Source of the DNA: Actinomycetota bacterium | Lineage (GTDB): Bacteria; Actinomycetota; Acidimicrobiia; Acidimicrobiales; Ilumatobacteraceae | NCBI GenBank assembly: GCA_007279905.1 | Contig: QYPH01000026.1 | Span: 1 to 38,744 of the forward strand | DNA: 38,744 nucleotides | Direction of reading: 5' to 3' | Shown: positions 1 through 7,124 of the stretch, piece after piece | Position numbering within the stretch: position 1 is the stretch's first letter | Layout: each line of letters opens with the position of its first letter | Position numbers and translations under genes: made by a program | Notes under the pieces: generated by a model | Databases searched by the model: none | What the model saw: only the letters and a program-made list of their open reading frames with translations | What the model was told of the DNA's origin: nothing

Positions 1-228
1 CCGCTCGCACTCGACTTGGTGTTGTTTACCGACCTCGCACAACGCGCAGGCATCGGTGGCATTCAAGAGTGGTTGTCGTTCTATTACAAGAGCCCACAAG
101 TTGCACCTGGCCTCAAGCCAGAGCACGACTTGTTTGTGCAGTTGGCAAAGCTCAAGAACACACTTCGTTGGATGATGGGCGAAGACCAGATCACGCACCT
201 GGGTCGCGAGTATTACGACGAGGCCTAA
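1..228 (+). CDS. ino1: Inositol-3-phosphate synthase, C-terminal fragment (5' end outside window)
   Basis: The frame is open from the first base and ends at TAA 226-228, so only the last 75 residues are visible. The fragment carries LALDLVLFTDLAQR, then a KSP motif followed by APG, then an FVQLAKLKNTLR helix. This order resembles the C-terminal end of myo-inositol-1-phosphate synthases of the longer, eukaryote-like type, where a LALDLVLL-type helix is followed by a K-(A/S)-P-x-x-PPG segment. That enzyme converts glucose 6-phosphate to inositol 3-phosphate with NAD, feeding phosphatidylinositol and, in many actinobacteria, mycothiol. The catalytic core and Rossmann domain lie outside the window. 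The identification rests on motif memory from a short piece and is good rather than certain. Confidence 0.7.
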   Translation, partial: PLALDLVLFTDLAQRAGIGGIQEWLSFYYKSPQVAPGLKPEHDLFVQLAKLKNTLRWMMGEDQITHLGREYYDEA

Positions 229-271
229 CAACCGTCACGCTGTATATGCAGCGTGTGTCGACATCATTGCG

Positions 272-583
272 GTGGTGATGTTCGTTGCTATTGGAAGACG
301 TAACCACGACGAGGGCACGGCCATTGATGGCATTGCCATCGTCGCCGCGCCATTTCTCATTGCACTTGTTGTTGCATGGCTTTCGTCTCGGGCGTGGCGC
401 ACACCTGGCTCAATGCGCACAGGTGTGATCGTGTGGCTTGTGACAGTTTTTGCTGGGCTCGAGTTGCGTTATTTTGTGTTTGATCGCGGCACTGCCACTC
501 CATTTGTGATTGTGGCAACGCTTGTGCTTGGCGCGTTTATTGTTGGCGGCCGCTACGTTCTCAACTTGCGACTTAAGCGCTAA
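272..583 (+). CDS. DUF3054-type small membrane protein (start codon uncertain)
   Basis: Hydrophobic protein of about 103 residues from GTG 272, with the FVAIGRRNHDEG motif typical of DUF3054 and about three to four predicted membrane segments. Function is unknown. The start is odd. The frame codes upstream for a convincing first helix (AVYAACVDIIAVVMFVAIG, from about 239), but between the in-frame stop at 173-175 and GTG 272 there is no ATG, GTG or TTG; only ATT 212 could start there. Beginning at GTG 272 or 275 would cut the first membrane helix almost in half. An ATT start overlapping the end of the upstream gene, a frameshift in the assembly, or real truncation are the options. The gene ends tail-to-tail with vapC, overlapping by 4 bases. 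Confidence 0.75.
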   Translation: MVMFVAIGRRNHDEGTAIDGIAIVAAPFLIALVVAWLSSRAWRTPGSMRTGVIVWLVTVFAGLELRYFVFDRGTATPFVIVATLVLGAFIVGGRYVLNLRLKR

Positions 584-963
584 CGAACAACCACAAACTC
601 GACGCCGAGATCTTTACGTCGCATCAGTTTTTCATCAAGCGTGATAATTGGCTGCCCAAGGCTCTTTGCCAAAACTACATAGTGCGCGTCATAGCTACTG
701 ATCTTGGTTGCTTCATCCCATAATTGAGACTGAAAATTGGAGACTGTGAGAAATGTGAGTGGCATCTGGCCAACCAGTGCTGCTGAAATTTTTGCATCAC
801 GAGAAGTAATTTGGTTGAGCGCAGCCATCCGTTTGAGTACATGGAATACCTCTGCTAAAAAGATGTCCGGAGCATGAAGATTGTCATCAAGTAGTTGGAT
901 TGCCCGCTGACCCAAGGGTGTTTTTCTTACGATTTCTACCCCAACACTCGCATCAACAATCAC
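580..963 (-). CDS. vapC: PIN-domain ribonuclease toxin, VapC family
   Basis: A 127-residue PIN-domain protein. Conserved acidic residues are in place: Asp4 in MIVDAS, Glu38 in LAEVFHVL, Asp92 in SYDAHYVVLA and Asp110 in ITLDEKL. These bind Mg2+/Mn2+ in VapC toxins, which cleave tRNA or rRNA to stop growth. The start is GTG 963 and overlaps the TGA of the upstream antitoxin (GTGA), a translationally coupled order of antitoxin then toxin that is usual for this class. The actual RNA target cannot be read from sequence. Length and motifs are complete, so the toxin looks intact. Confidence 0.88.
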   Translation of the reverse strand: MIVDASVGVEIVRKTPLGQRAIQLLDDNLHAPDIFLAEVFHVLKRMAALNQITSRDAKISAALVGQMPLTFLTVSNFQSQLWDEATKISSYDAHYVVLAKSLGQPIITLDEKLMRRKDLGVEFVVVR

Positions 964-1193
964 TTGGCGGTGTCCCGCATTCGCCTAATCTCATCAATCA
1001 CAAATTGGGTATCGATTGCTACGCCCGGCTTCCCCAGCATGTCCGACTTCCACTTGGCGACTGATGGTCTGAGCAGATCGGCGCGAATCAGTCTCAATAC
1101 GTATTCACCAAGAGTGCAATTTGATTCTTTGGCTCGTTCTCGTATTTGCTCGTGAATTTCCTCAGAGACATCTTTGATTTGAATTGCAGACAT
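960..1193 (-). CDS. vapB: Ribbon-helix-helix antitoxin, VapB/FitA-like
   Basis: A 77-residue protein starting MSAIQIKDVSEEIHEQIRER. A short beta strand (AIQIKDV) followed by two helices (EEIHEQIRERAKE and LGEYVLRLIRADL) matches the ribbon-helix-helix fold of FitA/VapB antitoxins, which dimerise on operator DNA. The C-terminal half, with KSDMLGKPG, would wrap the toxin. I chose ATG 1193 because it begins directly at the RHH strand and lies 6 nt after a TACGAT -10-like box; a longer frame to 1250 adds non-family sequence. It is coupled to vapC by a 4-base overlap. Two 8-bp palindromes just upstream are the likely autoregulatory operator. Confidence 0.85.
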   Translation of the reverse strand: MSAIQIKDVSEEIHEQIRERAKESNCTLGEYVLRLIRADLLRPSVAKWKSDMLGKPGVAIDTQFVIDEIRRMRDTAK

Positions 1194-1199
1194 GGGAAA

Positions 1200-1205
1200 A
1201 TCGTA
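1200..1205 (-). promoter_or_regulatory. -10-like box TACGAT of vapBC
   Basis: Read on the minus strand, TACGAT ends 6 nt before the vapB ATG. It fits the TANNNT pattern seen before many genes in this window and implies a very short or absent leader. The first AGCATGCT operator repeat abuts it, sharing base 1205. Confidence 0.5.
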
Positions 1206-1223
1206 GCATGCTAACAGCATGCT
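1205..1223. promoter_or_regulatory. Putative vapBC operator: two AGCATGCT palindromes
   Basis: AGCATGCT occurs at 1205-1212 and again at 1216-1223. Each copy is itself a perfect palindrome, and the two are 11 bp apart centre to centre, about one helical turn, so two RHH dimers could sit side by side on the same face. The pair lies 12-30 bases upstream of the vapB start and touches the -10-like box, the place expected for an autorepressor site. Confidence 0.65.
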
Positions 1224-1300
1224 TGATTCGGGTTGCCGAGCGGTCGTCATTGGTTGGATGTGTACCTACCCCTGCAATAAATGCCGCGAAGTGCGAGAAA

Positions 1301-3010
1301 TTATTCGATGATGTTGGTGATCGCGCCGGTCTCGGCACCCTGCACCAATTTGGCGTATTTAGCCAACACGCCACTCGTGTAACGCGCAGGGTTTGGTTTC
1401 CAACCCTTGCGTCGTTCGGCCAACACTTTTTCATCGACAACTAAGTCAAGAGTTTTTGTCGGCACATTGATGCGCACGATGTCGCCGTCGTGTGCAAATG
1501 CAATTGGTCCACCATCGGTTGCTTCTGGAGCAACGTGACCAATACAAAAACCCCACGTGCCACCACTAAAGCGACCGTCGGTGATGAGTGCGCAATCTGA
1601 TCCACGACCAACGCCTTTGAGTGCGCCAGTAATAGCGAGCATCTCGCGCATACCAGGGCCGCCTTTTGGACCTTCGTAACGAATGATGATCACCGTGCCG
1701 GGCTTGATGTCGCCCGCCATCACAGCAGCCATCGCACCGTCTTCGCCGTCGAACACGCGAGCAGGACCTTCAAATGTCATCTGATCTTTTGTGAGACCAG
1801 CAACTTTGACAACGGCACCGCGAGGTGCAAGCGAACCAGTGAGCACATTGATGCCACCCTCTGCGTGAATTGGATTGCTCAATGGATGCACGACGTCGCC
1901 GTCTGGTGCTGGCGGATTGATCTCGGCCAAGTTTTCGGCAAGCGTTTTACCTGTGCATGTCATTACATCGCCATGCATCAAACCTGCATCGAGCAAGTGC
2001 TTCATCACGACTGGCACTCCGCCGATGCGATCGATATCGGTCATGTGATACTTGCCGCCCGGTTTGGTGTCGGCAATATGCGGCACTTTTGCTGCAACGC
2101 GATTGAAGTCGTCGAGATCGAGTGCAACGCCTGCTTCGTTGGCAATAGCCAACAAGTGCAACACCGCATTCGTTGATCCGCCAAGTGCGTTGACCATCGC
2201 GATCGCGTTTTCGAAAGCCTTTTTGGTCATGATGTCGCGCGGGTAGATGCCGAGGCGAACAAGATTCATCACGGCCGCTCCTGCAAGCTCGGCGTCAGAC
2301 TCGCGGCGCTTGTCGATTGCTGGTGGCGATGCAGTGCCAGGAAGGCTCATGCCAAGTGCTTCGGCAATCGAGCTCATGGTGTTGGCAGTAAACATGCCGC
2401 CGCATGCGCCTTCGCCGGGGCACGCAGCACGTTCGATCTCGCCGAGTTCTTCTTGGCTCATGTTGCCCGCCGCGCATGCACCGATCGCTTCGAAGACTGT
2501 AGTGATGTCAATGTTTTTGCCATTGTGCACACCTGGCAATGTGCTGCCGTTGTATACAAACACGCTTGGCAAATTCAGACGGGCAGCGGCCATCAGCATG
2601 CCGGGAATGCTCTTGTCGCAGCCAGCAAGCCCAACGAAGCCATCGAAGCGCTCTGCGTGCACGACTGTTTCGACCGAGTCGCAAATAACTTCACGACTCA
2701 CGAGTGATGCACGCATGCCTTCATGACCCATCGAGATGCCGTCACTGACCGTGATAGTGCCGAACTCGAGAGCGACACCACCATTTGCACGCACGCCAAC
2801 TTTTGCCGAGTCGGCAAGACGACGCAGCGATGCGTTGCAGGGTGTTACTTCGTTCCACGATGAAGCAATGCCAATTTGCGGTTTTTTCCAGTCGTCGTCG
2901 GTTAAACCAACGGCACGCAACATCGCGCGGGCTGCAGCTTTTTGATTGCCATCGGTAACGTCACGACTGCGGGGCTTGATGTCAACTGGTGTTTCTGATG
3001 GCCTTGTCAT
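1301..3010 (-). CDS. ilvD: Dihydroxy-acid dehydratase
   Basis: A full-length IlvD of 569 residues. It dehydrates 2,3-dihydroxy-isovalerate and 2,3-dihydroxy-3-methylvalerate to the 2-keto acids, the third common step of valine and isoleucine synthesis, in the cytoplasm. Cysteines expected to hold the Fe-S cluster are at about 58 (TPCNASL), 131 ([13 protein letters not shown]) and 203 ([16 protein letters not shown]). I placed the start at ATG 3010 rather than TTG 3019 because TAGCCT lies exactly 8 nt before it, matching the promoter spacing of other genes here. It follows the iron permease gene on the same strand with a 24-base gap, but has its own promoter-like box. No other branched-chain gene is in the window. 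Confidence 0.97.
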   Translation of the reverse strand: MTRPSETPVDIKPRSRDVTDGNQKAAARAMLRAVGLTDDDWKKPQIGIASSWNEVTPCNASLRRLADSAKVGVRANGGVALEFGTITVSDGISMGHEGMRASLVSREVICDSVETVVHAERFDGFVGLAGCDKSIPGMLMAAARLNLPSVFVYNGSTLPGVHNGKNIDITTVFEAIGACAAGNMSQEELGEIERAACPGEGACGGMFTANTMSSIAEALGMSLPGTASPPAIDKRRESDAELAGAAVMNLVRLGIYPRDIMTKKAFENAIAMVNALGGSTNAVLHLLAIANEAGVALDLDDFNRVAAKVPHIADTKPGGKYHMTDIDRIGGVPVVMKHLLDAGLMHGDVMTCTGKTLAENLAEINPPAPDGDVVHPLSNPIHAEGGINVLTGSLAPRGAVVKVAGLTKDQMTFEGPARVFDGEDGAMAAVMAGDIKPGTVIIIRYEGPKGGPGMREMLAITGALKGVGRGSDCALITDGRFSGGTWGFCIGHVAPEATDGGPIAFAHDGDIVRINVPTKTLDLVVDEKVLAERRKGWKPNPARYTSGVLAKYAKLVQGAETGAITNIIE

Positions 3011-3018
3011 ATCGATCA

Positions 3019-3034
3019 AGGCTACTTGCGCAAG
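3019..3034 (-). promoter_or_regulatory. ilvD promoter region: -10 TAGCCT and adjacent palindrome
   Basis: On the minus strand TAGCCT (3024-3019) ends 8 nt before the ATG of ilvD. Immediately upstream of it is the perfect 10-bp palindrome CTTGCGCAAG (3025-3034), which fills the space up to the stop codon of the iron permease gene. The position would suit an operator, but a 10-bp palindrome alone is weak evidence. Confidence 0.45.
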
Positions 3035-3841
3035 CTATGCGGCTGACTTCCCCGGCTTACGTAGGTAGAAATAGAGCGTTGGGGCAAGGAATGCGAAGTA
3101 CGTGATGACACGAATGTTCTCGGCAGCCTTGTGCCAGCCGAAGAAGCCTTTCATGAAATCGTAGAAGGTTCCCGACGACCACATGCCTGAGTCAATGGTC
3201 CAAGCAGATTGCACAAGCCAACCATTTTCCCAACCAATCAGTTCGCGATATTCGTGAATTGACTTGCCGGCGAGACCCGCAGCAAACATGATCAGCAACA
3301 CTGCAGTCACCGTAAAGAATAATTTCAAATCAATTTTGCGACCACCGACAAAGATTGCGATGCCCAATGCAACCGCTGCAACGAGCCCAAGCAACCCACC
3401 AACTACAACTGAGCTACCGGAAGATGAAGTGGTCTCGGCACTGAGCAAAAAGAGAACCGTTTCTAGACCTTCACGCACTACAGCAACAAATGCGATGGCG
3501 AAAAGTGCTGTCTTTGCCGACTTGTCTACTTTGGCTCGCAGTTCAACACTGAGGTTTTGCGAATTCTTGCGCATCCAGAAAATCATTTGTGTGAGCACTG
3601 CGGCTGCAACGAGAGCAATCGTGCCTTCGGTTGCCATCTCAACTTTTCCGTTGAGCCCATCAACTGCAAGATAAATGCCAGTGCCAACAATCAGACACGC
3701 AACAATGGCTATGGCCGTACCCCACCACACGTACCGAGCATCTGCTTTCCGATTCGTTTTAGACAGATACGTGAGCAAGATGGCAACAATGAGTGAGGCC
3801 TCGAGGCCTTCGCGAAGCGTGATGAGGAATGAAGCAGTCAT
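3035..3841 (-). CDS. efeU: FTR1/EfeU-family iron permease
   Basis: A 268-residue polytopic membrane protein with about seven membrane helices. It has both diagnostic REGLE motifs: REGLEASL near residue 10 and REGLETVL near residue 123. In FTR1 and EfeU these glutamates and arginines carry iron through the membrane. No efeO or efeB gene is adjacent, so the usual EfeUOB operon is not present here. Expression is very probably iron-controlled, because a 16-of-19 match to the DtxR/IdeR box overlaps its -10 region. ATG 3841 is preceded 6 nt upstream by TAACAT. The gene lies downstream of gatB on the same strand, separated by 55 bases. Confidence 0.93.
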   Translation of the reverse strand: MTASFLITLREGLEASLIVAILLTYLSKTNRKADARYVWWGTAIAIVACLIVGTGIYLAVDGLNGKVEMATEGTIALVAAAVLTQMIFWMRKNSQNLSVELRAKVDKSAKTALFAIAFVAVVREGLETVLFLLSAETTSSSGSSVVVGGLLGLVAAVALGIAIFVGGRKIDLKLFFTVTAVLLIMFAAGLAGKSIHEYRELIGWENGWLVQSAWTIDSGMWSSGTFYDFMKGFFGWHKAAENIRVITYFAFLAPTLYFYLRKPGKSAA

Positions 3842-3845
3842 GGCA

Positions 3846-3864
3846 TGATGTTAGCCGAACCTAA
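3846..3864 (-). promoter_or_regulatory. DtxR/IdeR-type iron box before the iron permease
   Basis: The minus strand reads TTAGGTTCGGCTAACATCA. Against the DtxR/IdeR consensus TTAGGTTAGGCTAACCTAA it agrees at 16 of 19 positions, including both TTAGGTT and GGCTAAC half-sites. It covers the -10 hexamer, so a metal-loaded repressor bound here would block transcription of the permease when iron is plentiful. Confidence 0.8.
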
Positions 3865-3877
3865 CACCCTTCGTCAA
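3848..3877 (-). promoter_or_regulatory. Promoter of the iron permease gene
   Basis: On the minus strand, TTGACG (3877-3872) is followed after 18 bases by TAACAT (3853-3848), then 6 bases later by the ATG. This is one of the few places in the window where a recognisable -35 and -10 pair both appear. Confidence 0.6.
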
Positions 3878-3896
3878 ATCGAAACTACAGCCAGAC

Positions 3897-5357
3897 CTAT
3901 CCACGTTTTGCCTGCAATATGGCAGTCACAACCTTGCCGTCGGCCTTGCCCTGAGAAGACTTCATGATCGCTCCAACCATAGCACCCATTGCCTTTTCTT
4001 CGCCTGCGCAATACTTGGCCCACGCATCTGGCTGAGCCGCAATTGCAGCATCGACCATTGCTTCAACAGCAGATGTGTCGAGGGCCTCAAAACCTTTTGC
4101 CGCAGCAATTGCTACTGCATCGCCACCACCGTTGGCAACTATCTCGGCGAGAATCGTTTTGGCTTGCGTTGCAGTGACCTTTGCATCGCGTTCAAGCAGC
4201 GTGAGTGCAGCCAAATCTTTGGCTGGCACTGAAGGGTTTGCACCCGCTTCGGCAAACGCCTGTTGCACATAGACAAGTGCGCGAGCAGGCTCACCGCCTG
4301 CATCGGCAACGAGTTGCACGAAGTCATCTTGGCCGCGCTCGACAATGACGTACACGGCTTCGCTTTCTTTGTCGGCGCCAGTCAGTTGCGCTAATCGTGC
4401 ACGACGAGCAGCAGGCAACATCGGCAATGACGCGCGAATTGATTCGACCCACTCGGTGCCCGGATCGAGCAGCACTAGATCGGGCTCAAGAAAATATCTG
4501 TAATCGTCAGCGTCTTCTTTGACACGAAGTGTGTGCGTGCGCCCCTCCGAGTCGTCCCAGTGACGGGTCTCTTGGCGGATTGTGCCGCCGGACTCGAGCA
4601 CATCTACTTGGCGACGAGCTTCGTAATCAATGGCCTTGCCAACTGCACGAATGGAGTTGACGTTTTTGATTTCGCAACGAGTACCAAATGGCTCGTCCGC
4701 TTTGCGCACCGAGACGTTGACGTCGCAGCGCATCGAACCCTCTTCCATCTTTGCATCGCTTGCACCAACCGCGAGCAAGATGCTGCGCAACTCAGAAACG
4801 TATTGACGCGCCTGATCGGCGTTGCGAATGTCGGGACGAGAAACAATTTCGACAAGCGGAACACCAGCGCGGTTGAAGTCGACAAGTGAGTAGTCGCTGC
4901 CATGAATACGGCCGCTCGTGCCACCGAAGTGCGTCGACTTGCCGGTGTCTTCTTCGAGATGCGCGCGCTCGATACCAATGCGCACGTCGCCCGGCAACAT
5001 CATGTATCCATCGATGTTGATCGGCTGGTCGTACTGCGTGATTTGATACGCCTTAGCGAGGTCTTGATAAAAGTAGTTTTTGCGATGAAATGTGCTTGCC
5101 TGCACGGTGCAATTGAGCGCAAGGCCAAGGCGTATTGCAAGCTCGACAGCGCGTCGGTTGATGACTGGCAGCGCGCCTGGCAAACCGAGTGTGACGGGAT
5201 CGATGTTGGTGTTTGGCTCGTCACCGAAATGGTTTGGGCTTGCCGAGAACAATTTGGTTTTGGTGTCTAACTCGACGTGAACTTCGAGACCAATCACCAT
5301 TTCCCAGCCGTTGGGAAGAACTGTTGCGTGCGATGGAGCAGACGATGCGTTGCTCAT
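3897..5357 (-). CDS. gatB: Aspartyl/glutamyl-tRNA amidotransferase subunit B
   Basis: A 486-residue GatB. The N-terminal kinase-like cradle domain begins at about residue 19 with GLEVHVELDTKTKLFS and contains the conserved EDTGKSTH (about 136) and DFNRAGVPLVEIVS segments. The C-terminal helical and tail YqeY-like region (about 330-486) binds tRNA. With GatA and GatC it phosphorylates and amidates Glu-tRNA(Gln) and/or Asp-tRNA(Asn). ATG 5357 overlaps the gatA stop (ATGA), so translation is coupled. It is the last gene of a gatC-gatA-gatB operon. Confidence 0.97.
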   Translation of the reverse strand: MSNASSAPSHATVLPNGWEMVIGLEVHVELDTKTKLFSASPNHFGDEPNTNIDPVTLGLPGALPVINRRAVELAIRLGLALNCTVQASTFHRKNYFYQDLAKAYQITQYDQPINIDGYMMLPGDVRIGIERAHLEEDTGKSTHFGGTSGRIHGSDYSLVDFNRAGVPLVEIVSRPDIRNADQARQYVSELRSILLAVGASDAKMEEGSMRCDVNVSVRKADEPFGTRCEIKNVNSIRAVGKAIDYEARRQVDVLESGGTIRQETRHWDDSEGRTHTLRVKEDADDYRYFLEPDLVLLDPGTEWVESIRASLPMLPAARRARLAQLTGADKESEAVYVIVERGQDDFVQLVADAGGEPARALVYVQQAFAEAGANPSVPAKDLAALTLLERDAKVTATQAKTILAEIVANGGGDAVAIAAAKGFEALDTSAVEAMVDAAIAAQPDAWAKYCAGEEKAMGAMVGAIMKSSQGKADGKVVTAILQAKRG

Positions 5358-6781
5358 GATGCGCGCTCCAACTCGGCAGCAACCCTAAACATGGTTGGTT
5401 CTCCAAGCGCTGGCGCAAGAATCTGCACGCCAACTGGCATCGAATGCGCGCCAGTTCCAAACGGCACGCTCATTGCTGCGTGACCAGCAAGGTTTGTGGG
5501 AATCGTAAAGATGTCGCACAGATACATGGTCAGTGGGTCGCTCGTTTTTTCACCGATCGGAAACGCAACTGTTGGAGATGTTGGCGTCAAGATCACATCG
5601 CACGATTGGTATGCGACAGCAAAGTCATTGGCAATCAGCCTGCGAACTTTGAGCGCCTTGCCGTAGTACGCGTCGTAATAGCCGGCCGACAATGCATAGG
5701 TTCCCAACATGATGCGTCGTTTTACTTCTGCGCCAAAACCTGCTGCGCGAGTGGCGCCATACATGCTGATGAGATCTGCTGATTCGACTCGCAAGCCGTA
5801 ACGCACGCCGTCGTATCGGGCAAGATTGCTCGACGCCTCTGCAGGGGCAACCAAGTAATACGCGGTGAGACAATACGAAAGCGATGGCAGTGCAATGTCG
5901 ACAATGGTTGCGCCTGCGGCCTGGAGCGCTACGAATGCTGCATCAAGTCGAGCAAGCACTTCTGGTTCGCAGCCATCAGGCATGTCGGCGAGCCTGCCGA
6001 TGCGCATTCCCTTCACGCCTTGACCGAGCACCGCTGTGAGCGAAGCCATGGGTTGATCGAGCGATGTTGAGTCGAGTGGGTCGTGCCCGCCGATGACTTC
6101 CATCATGAGCGCGGCATCGGCGACAGTATGTGTGAACGGACCAATTTGATCGAGACTGCTGGCAAACGCAACGAGACCTTGGCGGCTCACCATGCCATAG
6201 GTGGGCTTGACACCAACGACTCCGCACAGCGCTGCCGGTTGACGAATGCTGCCGCCCGTGTCGCTACCCAAACTTGCTGCTGCAAAACCTGCTGCAACTG
6301 CTGCAGCACTGCCGCCGCTTGAGCCACCAGGTACGCGCGATGTGTCGAGCGGATTGCGCGTTGTACCAAACGCAGAGTTTTCGGTGGATGAGCCCATGGC
6401 AAATTCGTCCAAGTTGGTTTTGCCAACAATGACAGCACCCGCTTGCTGTAAACGCGTCACGACTGTTGCGTCGTACGGTGGCTTCCAACCTTCCAATATT
6501 TTTGACGAACACGTGGTTGGCACGCCGCGTGTGCACATGTTGTCTTTGAGTGCGATTGGCACACCAGCGAGCGGACCACGCTCTTTGCCGGCCTTCAAGT
6601 CGGCATCGATGCTTGCAGCATTGGCGCGTGCAGACTCGGACATAATGTGATTGAACGCGTGAATTTCGGTTTCGCGTTTGTCAATGCGCGCTAGATGTTG
6701 TTCGAGCACTGCGGATGCAGTTGTTTTGCCCGCACGGATTGAGTCGACGATGTTGACAACTGAAACGAATTCGGATTCCAC
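5354..6781 (-). CDS. gatA: Aspartyl/glutamyl-tRNA amidotransferase subunit A
   Basis: A 475-residue amidase-signature protein. The Lys-Ser-Ser catalytic triad is visible: Lys79 in ALKDNMCTRG, Ser154 in PGGSSGGSAAAVAAG and Ser178 in GSDTGGSIRQPAA. These positions match well-studied bacterial GatA enzymes. It releases ammonia from glutamine or asparagine, which is channelled to GatB for amidation of the mischarged tRNA. ATG 6781 follows the gatC stop by two bases and the gene ends in a 4-base overlap with gatB, so the three subunits are made together. Confidence 0.98.
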   Translation of the reverse strand: MESEFVSVVNIVDSIRAGKTTASAVLEQHLARIDKRETEIHAFNHIMSESARANAASIDADLKAGKERGPLAGVPIALKDNMCTRGVPTTCSSKILEGWKPPYDATVVTRLQQAGAVIVGKTNLDEFAMGSSTENSAFGTTRNPLDTSRVPGGSSGGSAAAVAAGFAAASLGSDTGGSIRQPAALCGVVGVKPTYGMVSRQGLVAFASSLDQIGPFTHTVADAALMMEVIGGHDPLDSTSLDQPMASLTAVLGQGVKGMRIGRLADMPDGCEPEVLARLDAAFVALQAAGATIVDIALPSLSYCLTAYYLVAPAEASSNLARYDGVRYGLRVESADLISMYGATRAAGFGAEVKRRIMLGTYALSAGYYDAYYGKALKVRRLIANDFAVAYQSCDVILTPTSPTVAFPIGEKTSDPLTMYLCDIFTIPTNLAGHAAMSVPFGTGAHSMPVGVQILAPALGEPTMFRVAAELERAS

Positions 6782-6783
6782 AG

Positions 6784-7110
6784 TTACGACTCCGAACCGT
6801 TCGATGGCGGAACGCGAAACCGGCCATCTTGCGGTGCAGGCGCGTTATCGAGAACTTCTTGACGGTCGAGACCAGGTACAACGACGTCTTCGCGATACAC
6901 ATTTTTAATTGGGAAAGGTTGCGCCATTGGTGTCACGGCAGACAAATCGAGTTTGTCGATGTCGCCAAAGTGGTCGAGCATCCCTGTCAACTGCGTGGTC
7001 ATGAGGGCCAGTTCTGCTTCGGTCAAGTCGAGTCTGGCCAAGTGCGCCACCTTGGCCACCACTTGGGCAGTGATTTTTGGTGTTGTCTTTGCGTCGGACG
7101 AAGGGCTCAC
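6784..7110 (-). CDS. gatC: Aspartyl/glutamyl-tRNA amidotransferase subunit C
   Basis: A 108-residue GatC. VAKVAHLARLDLTEAELA near the N-terminus and the TPMAQPFPIKNVYREDVV segment, followed by the tail DGRFRVPP, are typical. It wraps around GatA and stabilises the complex. The start is GTG 7110. TAGGCT ends 8 nt upstream and shares its first three bases with the TAG stop of the alpha-galactosidase gene, so the gat operon seems to have its own promoter although the gap to the upstream gene is only 11 bases. Confidence 0.95.
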   Translation of the reverse strand: MSPSSDAKTTPKITAQVVAKVAHLARLDLTEAELALMTTQLTGMLDHFGDIDKLDLSAVTPMAQPFPIKNVYREDVVVPGLDRQEVLDNAPAPQDGRFRVPPSNGSES

Positions 7111-7118
7111 AGCCCTTC

Positions 7119-7124
7119 AGCCTA
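7119..7124 (-). promoter_or_regulatory. -10-like box TAGGCT of the gatCAB operon
   Basis: On the minus strand TAGGCT lies 8 nt before the gatC GTG. Its first three bases are the stop codon of the upstream alpha-galactosidase gene. Confidence 0.5.

Noticed and set aside
580-1223. The toxin-antitoxin pair as part of a larger defence or mobile island
   Set aside because: It is flanked directly by housekeeping genes with no integrase, repeats or obvious change in base composition; it looks like a lone vapBC insertion.
2247-2726. A 159-codon plus-strand frame inside ilvD
   Set aside because: Ala/Ser/Pro-rich low-complexity translation typical of an antisense shadow.
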